Source of the DNA: Myxococcales bacterium
GTDB lineage: Bacteria; Myxococcota; Bradymonadia; UBA7976; UBA1532
Assembly (NCBI GenBank): GCA_020430675.1
Contig: JAGQJJ010000215.1
Coordinates: 1 to 6,806 of the forward strand
DNA length: 6,806 bases
Direction of reading: 5' to 3'
Below are positions 1 to 6,806 of this stretch, one piece after another. The translations under genes were made by a program, and so were the position numbers. Under the pieces are notes generated by a model. That model was given only the letters and a program-made list of their open reading frames with translations, was not told the DNA's origin and did no database searches. Position 1 is the first letter of the stretch, and the number at the start of each line of letters is the position of its first letter.

Positions 1-1
1 C

Positions 2-73
2 GGCGTGCCCGGCGTCGGCGGCGTGCCCGGCGTTGGCGGCGTGCCCGGCGTCGGCGGTGTACCCGGATTGTCC
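2..73 (+). repeat. 18-bp tandem repeat encoding elastin-like GVPGVG
   Basis: Three nearly perfect 18-bp units occupy 2-19, 20-37 and 38-55, differing by one C/T. A degenerate fourth unit at 56-73 ends the array. The consensus is GGCGTGCCCGGCGTCGGC. The array is in frame with the TPR gene and encodes repeating GVPGVG, which contains the VPGVG motif of elastin. It reaches the left edge, so the full copy number is unknown. Because 18 is a multiple of three, copy-number changes would lengthen or shorten the linker without breaking the frame. Confidence 0.9.
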
Positions 74-2659
74 GAGGGCCTCATCGCGCCCGAAGACGTG
101 CCCGATCTGCCCGGCGCCGACGAAGCCAGCCTCTATGGCGGCGACGCCGCGGCCGCCGAAAAACCCGCGCGCGGCTCGCGTCAGAAGACGCTGCTCATCG
201 CCGCGGGCGTCGCCGCGCTGCTGGTCCTGGTCGCCGGCGGCCTGATGGTCGCGGGCATCGGCCCCTTCTCCAACGAGAGCCCGACCGAGCGCACGCGCAC
301 CACCAAGCGCCACAAGCCCAAGACACCCGCGGCCGTCGCGCCCGACCAGGTCGAGCCGCCGATCGCCCCGCAGACGCCCGACGAAGACGGCATGATCCCG
401 ACCAGCGGCGCGACCCTCGCCGAGATCGCCGGCTATCGCGACGCCATCGGCCGCCTCGAATCGCGCCGCAAGTCGCTCAGCGGCGAAGACACCGTCAAGC
501 TCATCGAGCTGTATGCCTTCGGCTCGCTCGAGTTCCCCGGCAACCCGCGCTGGACCAAAAACGCGGGCGAGATGCTCACCGGGCTCGACCCCGCTATGGC
601 CGAGAGCGGCGCCGGCCACCGCGCCGCGTTGGCGGTGGCGCTGGCCGAAGGCAACGCCGAGGCCATCGATCGGGCGATCGCGCTCGCCGAAAAGAGCCCC
701 GAAGACGCGCGCGCCCAGTACCTGCTCGGCCACGCGCGGCTGCTGAAGGGCGAGTCGGTGCCGGCCCTCGACGCCTTCGTGCAGGCGCTTGAGCTCGACG
801 CCACCCAGCTCGGCGCCCAGCGCATGGCTGGCGAGCTGGCGCTCAAAGCCGGCCAGCTCGACCGCGCCCGCAAGCTGCTTGAAGACCTCTATACCAAGGC
901 GCCCGGCGCGCCCGCGGTGGCCAACGCGCTCGCCGCCATCGAAGAGCGCCAGGGCAATGCCCAGCGTGCGACCAAGCTGATCGAACAGGTGCTCGCGCTC
1001 GACGCCGAGCGCCTCTCGGGCCCCGCGCGCTCCTCGGCGCTGCTGCTGCGCGCCCGCATGCGCCTCACCGCTGGCGAGGACGACGCCGCGGTCACCGACC
1101 TGGAAGAAGCCATCCGCGCGTGGCCGCGCAATATCGAAGCGCTCGACCTGCTCAGCGAGCGCCATTTTGCCACCAAGAACTTCGACAAGGCCCTCGAACA
1201 GCTCGAAGCGCTCAGCGCCGCCGGTGTGCAAAGCCCGCAGATCGCCATCAAGATCGCGCAGTGCCACGAGCAGCTCAGCCGCGTCGAGCGTGCCCTCAAG
1301 ACCCTCGAAGCGGCGGCGGCCCAGTTCCCCGACTCGCCTGAGGTGCAAGCCGCGCTCGGCGACGTGCACCTGCGCCAGCGCGCCTTCGATCAGGCCCGGC
1401 TCGCCTACCAGAAGGCGCTTGAGCTCGACGCCGCCTACCAGCCGGCGCAGCTCAAGATGGCCGAGCTGCTGGTCAAAGAAGCCAAGGTGCGCGAGGCCAT
1501 CGCCTACCTCAAGGCCGCCCGCGAGCAGCACCCCGACGGCGCGCTGATCCTGGTGGGCATCGCCGACCTCAACAAGCGTCTCGCCGAGACCAGCGGGCAG
1601 CGCGACCTGCTCGTCGAGGCCGAATCCGACTACCGCAAGGCGCTCAAGATCGACCCGGCACTGCTCCAGGCCCGCCTCGACCTGGTCACCGTGCTGCTCG
1701 CGCTCGACAAGGCCGAACCTGCGCTCGCCGAGCTGGAGCACCTCGCCGCGCGCCCCGACTTCCACGCCGACCCGAGCTTCGAGTTCGGCCAGGCCAAGCA
1801 GGCGCTGCACCGCATCGACGAGGCGATCGGCCACTACGAGAAGGCGCTGGCCAAAGAGCCCGAGAACCCGGTCTACCTGCGCTACGCCGGCTCGGCCTTC
1901 TTCGAGCACGGCGACCTCGACCGAGCCCACGACCTGTTGACCAAAGCCGAAGCGCTCGACCCCAAGCAGGTCGAGACCCACTACTTCCTGGGTCGCGTCA
2001 CCTTCGCCCAGGAGCGCTACGAGTCGGCCATCCAGCACTTCAAGCAGGCCGTCGAGCACGACAAGCGCAACTACACCTTCCACTACTGGCTCGGCCGGGC
2101 GTTGGCCGCCGGCGCCGACAAAGCCCAGCTCGAAGCGGCGCGCGAGGAATACAACATCGTCGCCCAGCAGGCCGCCGAAGACGAGCGCCTCGCCGCCTCG
2201 CTCTGCGACGTCTTCATCCGCCGCGGCCGCATGCAGATGGCCACCTTCGCCGAGTGGCAGGGCGCCATCGACGACTTCGGGCGCGCGATGAAGTGCGACC
2301 CCAAGAACGCCGAGCCCTGGTTCCTGCGCGGCGAGATGCGCGACCGCACCGGCGATCTCGACAAGGCCATCGCCGACTTCGACCAGGCCATCAAGCGCGA
2401 CCCGACCATGGCCGCCGCCTATGCCGAATCGGCCGCGGTGCACCTGCGCAAGCAGCCGGTCGATCTGCGCAAGGTCGAGCTGCTCTGTCAGCAGGCGCTG
2501 CGCCGCGACAACAAGCAGGCCGAGTGCCATTACACGCTCTGCGCGCTGCAAAAAGAGCGCAACCGGAGCCAGGCCCGCCACCACTGCGAGACCTACGTCG
2601 AGCTGGCGCCCAACGGCGACAACGCGCCCACCGCGCGCGACCTCTTGCGCAACCTTTGA
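2..2659 (+). CDS. Membrane-anchored TPR-repeat protein (5' partial)
   Basis: The frame is open from the left edge, so the true start lies upstream; the GTG at 5 is inside a repeat and is not a convincing start. Counting from that GTG, residues 1-21 are Gly/Pro/Val hexapeptide repeats and 22-60 an acidic then basic linker. Residues 61-84 form one hydrophobic membrane segment, flanked by basic residues on both sides, and 90-135 are a Pro/Thr/Lys-rich disordered stretch. From about 234 to 870 I count some 16-17 TPR-like helical pairs, the clearest being FDQARLAYQKALELD and LDKAIADFDQAIKRDP. TPR arrays are protein-binding scaffolds. Related architectures in Myxococcota often have a cytosolic zinc-ribbon or similar domain before such a linker, and that missing part could lie upstream. 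Likely topology is N-terminus inside and TPRs outside, but the positive charges do not settle it. No catalytic motif is seen and the specific function is unknown. The 246-nt gap and leader structures suggest a unit separate from serS. Confidence 0.85.
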   Translation, partial: GVPGVGGVPGVGGVPGVGGVPGLSEGLIAPEDVPDLPGADEASLYGGDAAAAEKPARGSRQKTLLIAAGVAALLVLVAGGLMVAGIGPFSNESPTERTRTTKRHKPKTPAAVAPDQVEPPIAPQTPDEDGMIPTSGATLAEIAGYRDAIGRLESRRKSLSGEDTVKLIELYAFGSLEFPGNPRWTKNAGEMLTGLDPAMAESGAGHRAALAVALAEGNAEAIDRAIALAEKSPEDARAQYLLGHARLLKGESVPALDAFVQALELDATQLGAQRMAGELALKAGQLDRARKLLEDLYTKAPGAPAVANALAAIEERQGNAQRATKLIEQVLALDAERLSGPARSSALLLRARMRLTAGEDDAAVTDLEEAIRAWPRNIEALDLLSERHFATKNFDKALEQLEALSAAGVQSPQIAIKIAQCHEQLSRVERALKTLEAAAAQFPDSPEVQAALGDVHLRQRAFDQARLAYQKALELDAAYQPAQLKMAELLVKEAKVREAIAYLKAAREQHPDGALILVGIADLNKRLAETSGQRDLLVEAESDYRKALKIDPALLQARLDLVTVLLALDKAEPALAELEHLAARPDFHADPSFEFGQAKQALHRIDEAIGHYEKALAKEPENPVYLRYAGSAFFEHGDLDRAHDLLTKAEALDPKQVETHYFLGRVTFAQERYESAIQHFKQAVEHDKRNYTFHYWLGRALAAGADKAQLEAAREEYNIVAQQAAEDERLAASLCDVFIRRGRMQMATFAEWQGAIDDFGRAMKCDPKNAEPWFLRGEMRDRTGDLDKAIADFDQAIKRDPTMAAAYAESAAVHLRKQPVDLRKVELLCQQALRRDNKQAECHYTLCALQKERNRSQARHHCETYVELAPNGDNAPTARDLLRNL

Positions 2660-2905
2660 CAGCGGTGCGCTGCGCCATTGACCCCGTCGCGCTTGTCCGC
2701 GACGCCGCGGGCTGCGTTCTGTCGCTTTGCGACCGGCCTGCGCCCCGTCAGGTCGCGGGCTGGGCCGCTCGACGATGCGCCAGCATCGCCTCCGCTCGTG
2801 GCCTTGCCCGCATCGCCGCGTCCTGCGCGCTTGGGGGGTCAATGGACTTGCGCATCGCTGCGACGCGCGGGTAACAACAGCCCTCCGACCCGACCGGAGG
2901 GCCCC
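2660..2905 (+). other. Non-coding, hairpin-rich leader between the TPR gene and serS
   Basis: No supportable gene lies here. The frame is open in register with serS from a TTG at 2678, but the translation is Arg/Pro/Ala-rich, unlike any SerRS N-terminus, and there is no ribosome binding site. Perfect short stems are visible at 2685-2691/2698-2704 (7 bp, 6-nt loop), 2721-2725/2729-2733 (5 bp) and 2773-2778/2783-2788 (6 bp, 4-nt loop), and the serS-proximal hairpin is listed separately. None has a T-run, so no intrinsic terminator can be assigned to the TPR gene. A TTGACA at 2656-2661 has no partner -10 element. The serS promoter presumably lies in this interval but I cannot place it. Confidence 0.6.
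2880..2902 (+). promoter_or_regulatory. Hairpin enclosing the serS Shine-Dalgarno
   Basis: GCCCTCCG (2880-2887) pairs perfectly with CGGAGGGC (2895-2902) around a 7-nt loop. The 3' strand contains GGAGG (2896-2900), the serS Shine-Dalgarno, which stands 5 nt before the ATG at 2906. In the folded RNA the ribosome binding site would therefore be fully paired against a built-in anti-Shine-Dalgarno. The stem and spacing are seen directly; a role in controlling serS translation is inference. It does not resemble a T-box: no T-box consensus bulge or specifier-loop arrangement is visible. Confidence 0.6.
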
Positions 2906-4195
2906 ATGCTCGACATCCGCGAGATTCGCCAGGATCCCGACGCCTTCGCGCGCCGCCTGCACCGCCGCGGCGCGGTGACCCTGTTCGACGACCTGCTCGC
3001 CCTCGACGCCCGCCGCCGCGAGCTGATCGCCCAGGCCGACGGGCTGCGGCAGGCCAAGGCCGAAGCCGAGAAGGGCATGCGCACCGCCGACAAGAGCGGC
3101 CCCGAGTTCGCCGCCTTCCGCGAGCAGATGCGCGCCGTCGCCGACGAGATCAAGACCGCCGCCGAAGCGCTCAAGACGGTCGAAGAACAGCTCGAAGACG
3201 CGCTGCTGCGCATCCCCAACACGCCCGACGACGCGGTGCCCGACGGCGCCTCAGAAGCCGACAACCGGGTGCTGCGCGTCGTGGGCGAGAAACCGGCCTT
3301 CGACTTCGAACCCGCCGAGCACTGGGCCATCGCCGAGCGCCTCGGCCTGCTCGACTTCGAGCGCGCCGCCAAGATCACCGGCACCCGCTTCGCCGTCTAC
3401 CGCGGTGCGCTCGCCCGCCTGGAGCGGGCGCTGATCAGCTTCATGCTCGACCTGCACACGACCGAGCACGGCTACACCGAGATCCTGCCGCCGTTTGTGG
3501 TCAACCACGACTCGATGCGCGGCACCGGCCAGTTCCCCAAGTTCATGGATGACGCCTTCCTCATCGAGCGCGACGGCCTCGCGCTGGTGCCCACCGCCGA
3601 GGTGCCGGTCACCAACCTGCACCGCGACGAGATCGTGCCCGAGGGCGGCCTGCCCATTCGCTACACCGCCTACACCCCTTGCTTCCGACGCGAGGCGGGC
3701 GGCTACGGCCGCGATACGCGGGGCCTGATTCGCCAGCACCAGTTCCAGAAGGTCGAGCTCGTGCAGTTTTGCGAGCCCGAGCACAGCCCCGCGGCCCACG
3801 AAGCGCTCACCGGCCACGCCGAAGCCGTGCTCCAGCGCCTCGGCCTGCATTACCGCGTCGTCGACCTGTGCGCCGCCGACCTCGGCTTCTCCGCCCAGCG
3901 CACCTACGATCTCGAGGTCTGGCTGCCCGGCCAGGGCGCCTACCGCGAGATCAGCTCGTGCTCCAACTTCGGCCCCTTCCAGGCCCGCCGCGCCGCCATT
4001 CGCTACCGCGCGCCCGGCGTCAAGAAGCCGCAATTGCTGCACACGCTCAACGGCTCGGGCCTCGCGATCGGCCGCACCGTCGTCGCGCTGCTCGAAAACG
4101 GCCAGCAAGCCGACGGCACGGTGCGCCTGCCCGCGGCGCTGCACCCGTATATGGGCGGGGTCGAGGTGATCGGCGAGCCGATGAAAACTGCTTGA
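2906..4195 (+). CDS. serS: Seryl-tRNA synthetase
   Basis: Cytosolic class II synthetase that activates serine with ATP and charges all tRNA-Ser species. The product is 429 residues, close to the 430 of E. coli SerRS. The start MLDIREIRQDPDAFARRL is the typical bacterial N-terminus, and GGAGG 5 nt upstream of the ATG fixes it. Residues about 27-100 form the long antiparallel coiled-coil arm that grips the tRNA variable arm. Class II motif 1 is around 172-198. The serine-binding TAE is 230-232. Motif 2 lies at 260-280 (FRREAGGYGRDTRGLIRQHQF, with F260-R262 and R269-F280 diagnostic). Motif 3 is GLAIGRTVVALLEN at 385-398 with its conserved Arg390. No key residue appears missing. Four serine tRNAs follow within about 1.2 kb, and SerRS reads the long variable arm rather than the anticodon, so one enzyme serves all four. 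Translation may be limited by the hairpin over its ribosome binding site. Confidence 0.97.
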   Translation: MLDIREIRQDPDAFARRLHRRGAVTLFDDLLALDARRRELIAQADGLRQAKAEAEKGMRTADKSGPEFAAFREQMRAVADEIKTAAEALKTVEEQLEDALLRIPNTPDDAVPDGASEADNRVLRVVGEKPAFDFEPAEHWAIAERLGLLDFERAAKITGTRFAVYRGALARLERALISFMLDLHTTEHGYTEILPPFVVNHDSMRGTGQFPKFMDDAFLIERDGLALVPTAEVPVTNLHRDEIVPEGGLPIRYTAYTPCFRREAGGYGRDTRGLIRQHQFQKVELVQFCEPEHSPAAHEALTGHAEAVLQRLGLHYRVVDLCAADLGFSAQRTYDLEVWLPGQGAYREISSCSNFGPFQARRAAIRYRAPGVKKPQLLHTLNGSGLAIGRTVVALLENGQQADGTVRLPAALHPYMGGVEVIGEPMKTA

Positions 4196-4220
4196 CCCCC
4201 GTCACGACGCCCGATATATA
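4192..4220 (+). promoter_or_regulatory. Sigma70-type promoter for the tRNA-Ser/Arg unit
   Basis: TTGACC (4192-4197) as -35 and TATATA (4215-4220) as -10 are separated by exactly 17 bp. The -35 contains the serS stop codon TGA. The AT-rich -10 stands out against the GC-rich surroundings. Transcription should start near 4227, giving a leader of about 23 nt before tRNA-Ser(UGA) that RNase P would remove. The segment after the -10 is rich in C and G, like the discriminators of stringently controlled tRNA promoters; that last point is inference. Confidence 0.7.
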
Positions 4221-4249
4221 CCCGCTCTCCGACGCGGGCCGTCTTCTCT

Positions 4250-4334
4250 GGAGGAGTGGCCGAGTGGTTTAAGGCGGCGGTCTTGAAAACCGTTGCGGGG
4301 CAACCCGCCGTGGGTTCGAATCCCTCCTCCTCCG
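4250..4334 (+). tRNA. tRNA-Ser(UGA)
   Basis: Acceptor GGAGGAG (4250-4256) pairs with CTCCTCC (4327-4333); discriminator G4334. The anticodon loop CTTGAAA (4282-4288) carries TGA at 4284-4286, reading UCA and, by wobble at a modified U34, probably UCG and UCU. The long variable arm, with a GCGGG/CCCGC stem and GCAA loop, marks it as serine-type. The T-stem GTGGG/CCCTC contains a U-U opposition (4311/4325, tRNA positions 50 and 64). The next bases are CCC, so CCA is not encoded and must be added. It is the first gene after the promoter at 4192-4220. Confidence 0.96.
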
Positions 4335-4445
4335 CCCCAAACCCTCACGTGTCGGCCGGCTCATTGACATCGACACGGCTCACAGAAAAACGTCTCCTGA
4401 GGACCGCCTTGGCGAGCGCCGCGCACGGCCAGCAGACGGACATGA

Positions 4446-4532
4446 GGAGAGATGGCCGAGTGGCTGAAGGCGCTCCCCTGCTAAGGGAGTATGGGGGAAA
4501 CCTCATCGAGGGTTCGAATCCCTCTCTCTCCG
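4446..4532 (+). tRNA. tRNA-Ser(GCU)
   Basis: Acceptor GGAGAGA (4446-4452) pairs with TCTCTCC (4525-4531); discriminator G4532. The anticodon stem CTCCC/GGGAG holds the loop CTGCTAA with GCT at 4480-4482, reading AGC and AGU. The serine-type long variable arm has a TGGGG/CCTCA stem with one G-U pair. T-stem GAGGG/CCCTC is fully paired. CCA is not encoded (CCG follows). It is separated from tRNA-Ser(UGA) by a 111-nt spacer without a gene and lies only 9 nt before tRNA-Arg, so the latter two are almost certainly co-transcribed. Confidence 0.97.
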
Positions 4533-4541
4533 CCGCATCGT

Positions 4542-4615
4542 GCACTCGTAGCTCAGCTGGATAGAGCATCGGTCTACGGAACCGAGGGTCGCAGGTTCGA
4601 ATCCTGCCGAGTGCG
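4542..4615 (+). tRNA. tRNA-Arg(ACG)
   Basis: Acceptor GCACTCG (4542-4548) pairs with CGAGTGC (4608-4614); discriminator G4615. The anticodon stem TCGGT/ACCGA encloses the loop CTACGGA with ACG at 4576-4578. A34 is expected to be deaminated to inosine by TadA so that one tRNA reads CGU, CGC and CGA. The D-loop carries an A at the position 20 expected for bacterial ArgRS recognition. T-stem GCAGG/CCTGC is fully paired. CCA is not encoded. A strong terminator hairpin starts 3 nt later and the tadA gene starts 61 nt later. Confidence 0.97.
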
Positions 4616-4617
4616 CC

Positions 4618-4667
4618 GAGACCCGGCGCGGTCAAGCGACCGCGCCGGGTCTCATCCTTCTCTTTTT
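4618..4667 (+). terminator. Rho-independent terminator after tRNA-Arg(ACG)
   Basis: A perfect 16-bp inverted repeat (4618-4633 and 4638-4653) with a 4-nt AAGC loop is followed by the pyrimidine-rich tract ATCCTTCTCTTTTT (4654-4667). The stem is very GC-rich and far more stable than any neighbour. The T-run of five begins 9 nt after the stem, which may make termination incomplete. It closes the tRNA-Ser(UGA)/Ser(GCU)/Arg unit. The tadA Shine-Dalgarno GGAG begins at 4668, immediately after the T-run. Confidence 0.85.
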
Positions 4668-4676
4668 GGAGCCTTC

Positions 4677-5162
4677 GTGCACGACCGGTCCTTCGCGAAG
4701 CCGGTACCCGACCACGTCTGGATGGGTGTCTGCCTCGTGCTCGCCCGGCGGGCGGGGGCAAGCGGCGAAGTGCCCGTCGGCGCGGTGGTGGTGCATGAGG
4801 GCCGAATCATCGGCCGCGGCCACAACCTGCGCGAGCGGTTGGCCGACCCGACGGCGCACGCCGAGATCATCGCGCTGCGTCAGGCCGCCGCCCGGATTGG
4901 CCATTGGCGCCTCTGCGATTGCACCCTCATCGTCACCCTCGAACCCTGCCCGATGTGCGCCGGCGCGCTGGTCAATGCCCGCGTCGCGCGGCTGGTCTAC
5001 GGCTGCTCCGATCCCAAAGGCGGCGCCGTCGAGTCGCTCTACCGCATCCCCACCGACGCCCGGCTGAACCATCGGCTCGAAGTCGAAGCGGGGCTGCGCG
5101 CGCCCGAGTGCGCTGCGGTGCTTCGCGACTTCTTCCGCGCCCGCCGACGACGAACAGCGTGA
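4677..5162 (+). CDS. tadA: tRNA-specific adenosine deaminase TadA
   Basis: Zinc-dependent deaminase that converts A34 of tRNA-Arg(ACG) to inosine in the cytosol. The GTG start at 4677 is chosen because GGAG (4668-4671) stands 5 nt upstream and because it yields 161 residues, close to E. coli TadA (167); an upstream extension would translate through tRNA-Arg and the terminator. An ATG at 4722 would cut the first helix. The core is complete: EVPVGAVVVH (31-40), PTAHAEIIALRQ (58-69) with zinc ligand His61 and proton-shuttling Glu63, and LEPCPMCAGALV (88-99) with zinc ligands Cys91 and Cys94. NHRLEVEAGL (131-140) and the basic C-terminal helix DFFRARRRR (151-159) also match the family. PCPMC plus the tRNA-type C-terminus favours TadA over guanine or cytosine deaminases. 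No promoter is visible between the terminator and the start, so expression may need readthrough or a promoter inside the tRNA genes. tRNA-Ser(CGA) begins 12 nt after the stop. Confidence 0.95.
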   Translation: MHDRSFAKPVPDHVWMGVCLVLARRAGASGEVPVGAVVVHEGRIIGRGHNLRERLADPTAHAEIIALRQAAARIGHWRLCDCTLIVTLEPCPMCAGALVNARVARLVYGCSDPKGGAVESLYRIPTDARLNHRLEVEAGLRAPECAAVLRDFFRARRRRTA

Positions 5163-5174
5163 GCCGCCCTTCGT

Positions 5175-5262
<88 letters not shown>

Positions 5263-5267
5263 ACAGA

Positions 5268-5283
5268 ACCCACCGCGGTGGGT
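5268..5283. repeat. 16-bp perfect palindrome between two tRNA-Ser genes
   Basis: ACCCACCGCGGTGGGT reads the same on both strands and could form a 6-bp hairpin with a CGCG loop in RNA. No T-run follows, so it is not a convincing terminator. It could be a processing or partial pausing signal, or chance in GC-rich DNA. Confidence 0.4.
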
Positions 5284-5314
5284 CGGGCGGCTTGCTGAAG
5301 TTCGAATCGCGTGG

Positions 5315-5402
5315 GGAGAGGTGACCGAGTGGTCGAAGGTGCACGACTGGAAATCGTGTGTGCTCCAAAAGGGCACCGAGGGTTCGAATCCCTCCCTCTC
5401 CG
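5315..5402 (+). tRNA. tRNA-Ser(GGA)
   Basis: Acceptor GGAGAGG (5315-5321) pairs with CCTCTCC (5395-5401); discriminator G5402. The anticodon stem CACGA/TCGTG encloses CTGGAAA with GGA at 5349-5351, reading UCC and UCU. The long variable arm has a GTGCTC/GGGCAC stem with one G-U pair. T-stem GAGGG/CCCTC is fully paired. CTG follows, so CCA is not encoded. Its first 28 nt differ from tRNA-Ser(CGA) at only two positions, which form the 10-25 pair of the D-stem (G-C there, A-U here). This is a compensated change that supports both a recent common origin and a functional fold. Confidence 0.96.
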
Positions 5403-5432
5403 CTGTGAGCCGCGTCGCGATGTGACGCTTAT

Positions 5433-5526
5433 GATGACCGGGCCCGGTGACCGGAGACCGTGAACTCCGCCAGGGCCGGAAGGCAGCAACGGTAGCGGCA
5501 CCCCCGGGGTGCTGGGTCCGGTCATC
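5433..5526 (+). ncRNA. ffs: Small bacterial SRP RNA (4.5S type)
   Basis: RNA core of the signal recognition particle, which binds Ffh and directs membrane-protein ribosomes to FtsY. The diagnostic apical domain is present: a GGAA tetraloop (5478-5481) closed by GCC/GGC, then the symmetric loop CAGG on the 5' side and AGCA on the 3' side that forms the Ffh site. Flanking stems pair ACCGT (about 5457-5461) with ACGGT (5489-5493). The terminal helix GATGACCGG (5433-5441) pairs with CCGGTCATC (5518-5526). No Alu domain is seen, so it is the short Gram-negative type of about 94 nt. Ends are set by the terminal helix and may be off by a few bases. It lies 30 nt after tRNA-Ser(GGA) and 27 nt before dnaX, the same tadA-SRP RNA-dnaX order known in Bacillus. 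Confidence 0.92.
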
Positions 5527-5553
5527 GACCCTACATCGGAGTCAGACTGCCGC

Positions 5554-6806
<1,253 letters not shown>

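Noticed and set aside
2678..2905. In-frame upstream extension of serS by 76 codons from a TTG
   Set aside because: The extension is low-complexity Arg/Pro/Ala, has no ribosome binding site, and SerRS proteins begin with the MLDIREIR-type sequence found at 2906.
2660..2905. T-box riboswitch controlling serS
   Set aside because: No T-box consensus sequence, no terminator/antiterminator pair with a T-run, and T-boxes are mainly Gram-positive elements.
3251..4144. Long open frame on the minus strand opposite serS
   Set aside because: A shadow of strong third-position GC bias; the translation is Gly/Ala/Val/Glu-rich with no recognisable domain.
4348..4377. CGTGTCG/CGACACG inverted repeat after tRNA-Ser(UGA) as a terminator
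   Set aside because: Seven-base stem with a 16-nt loop and no T-run; too weak to call.
4364..4392. TTGACA at 4364-4369 as a second promoter ahead of tRNA-Ser(GCU)
   Set aside because: The -35 is perfect, but no TATAAT-like element lies 15-19 bp downstream; the best (AAACGT) matches poorly.
4491..4676. In-frame upstream extension of tadA from an ATG inside tRNA-Ser(GCU)
   Set aside because: It would translate through tRNA-Ser(GCU), tRNA-Arg and the terminator; peptides such as RRFESC are the usual signature of translated tRNA genes.
5430..5435. TATGAT as a -10 for the SRP RNA
   Set aside because: It overlaps the 5' strand of the SRP terminal helix, would start transcription near 5442, and has no good -35; co-transcription with the upstream tRNAs is as likely.

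Overview
This GC-rich window, with G or C in most third codon positions, comes from a bacterium. The gene content and protein style suggest the Myxococcota / former Deltaproteobacteria, possibly Bradymonadia: a long membrane-anchored TPR protein with a low-complexity Gly/Pro/Val linker, plus a bacterial-type SerRS, TadA, DnaX and a small SRP RNA lacking an Alu domain. The phylum is inferred from style only; no search was possible. All complete genes lie on the + strand.

Layout. (1) 2-2659 is the 3' part of a large TPR protein gene that enters from the left. It begins inside an 18-bp tandem repeat encoding an elastin-like GVPGVG hexapeptide, followed by one membrane segment and about 16-17 TPR-like units. 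(2) 2660-2905 is a non-coding, hairpin-rich leader ending in an 8-bp stem that buries the serS Shine-Dalgarno. (3) 2906-4195 is serS. (4) A sigma70-type promoter overlaps the serS stop codon and reads into tRNA-Ser(UGA), tRNA-Ser(GCU) and tRNA-Arg(ACG), followed by a strong 16-bp terminator hairpin. (5) The tadA ribosome binding site starts directly after the terminator T-run. tadA (4677-5162) is followed 12 nt later by tRNA-Ser(CGA), then tRNA-Ser(GGA). (6) The SRP RNA (ffs) lies at about 5433-5526, and dnaX starts at 5554 and runs off the right edge.

The window is a translation and decoding island. One SerRS sits beside four serine tRNAs (UGA, CGA, GGA, GCU) that together can read all six serine codons. 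The adenosine deaminase TadA sits 61 nt from tRNA-Arg(ACG), its classic A34-to-inosine substrate. The order serS - tRNA-Ser - tadA - SRP RNA - dnaX recalls the Bacillus subtilis serS...yaaJ(tadA)-scr-dnaX-yaaK-recR region, so the backbone looks like old synteny into which extra tRNA genes have gathered.

I do not see a new defence, mobile or CRISPR system. The more interesting signals are regulatory and evolutionary: the buried serS ribosome binding site, the terminator touching the tadA ribosome binding site, the likely tadA mRNA-tRNA co-transcript, and a U-U mismatch in the tRNA-Ser(UGA) T-stem whose two strands match different paralogues.
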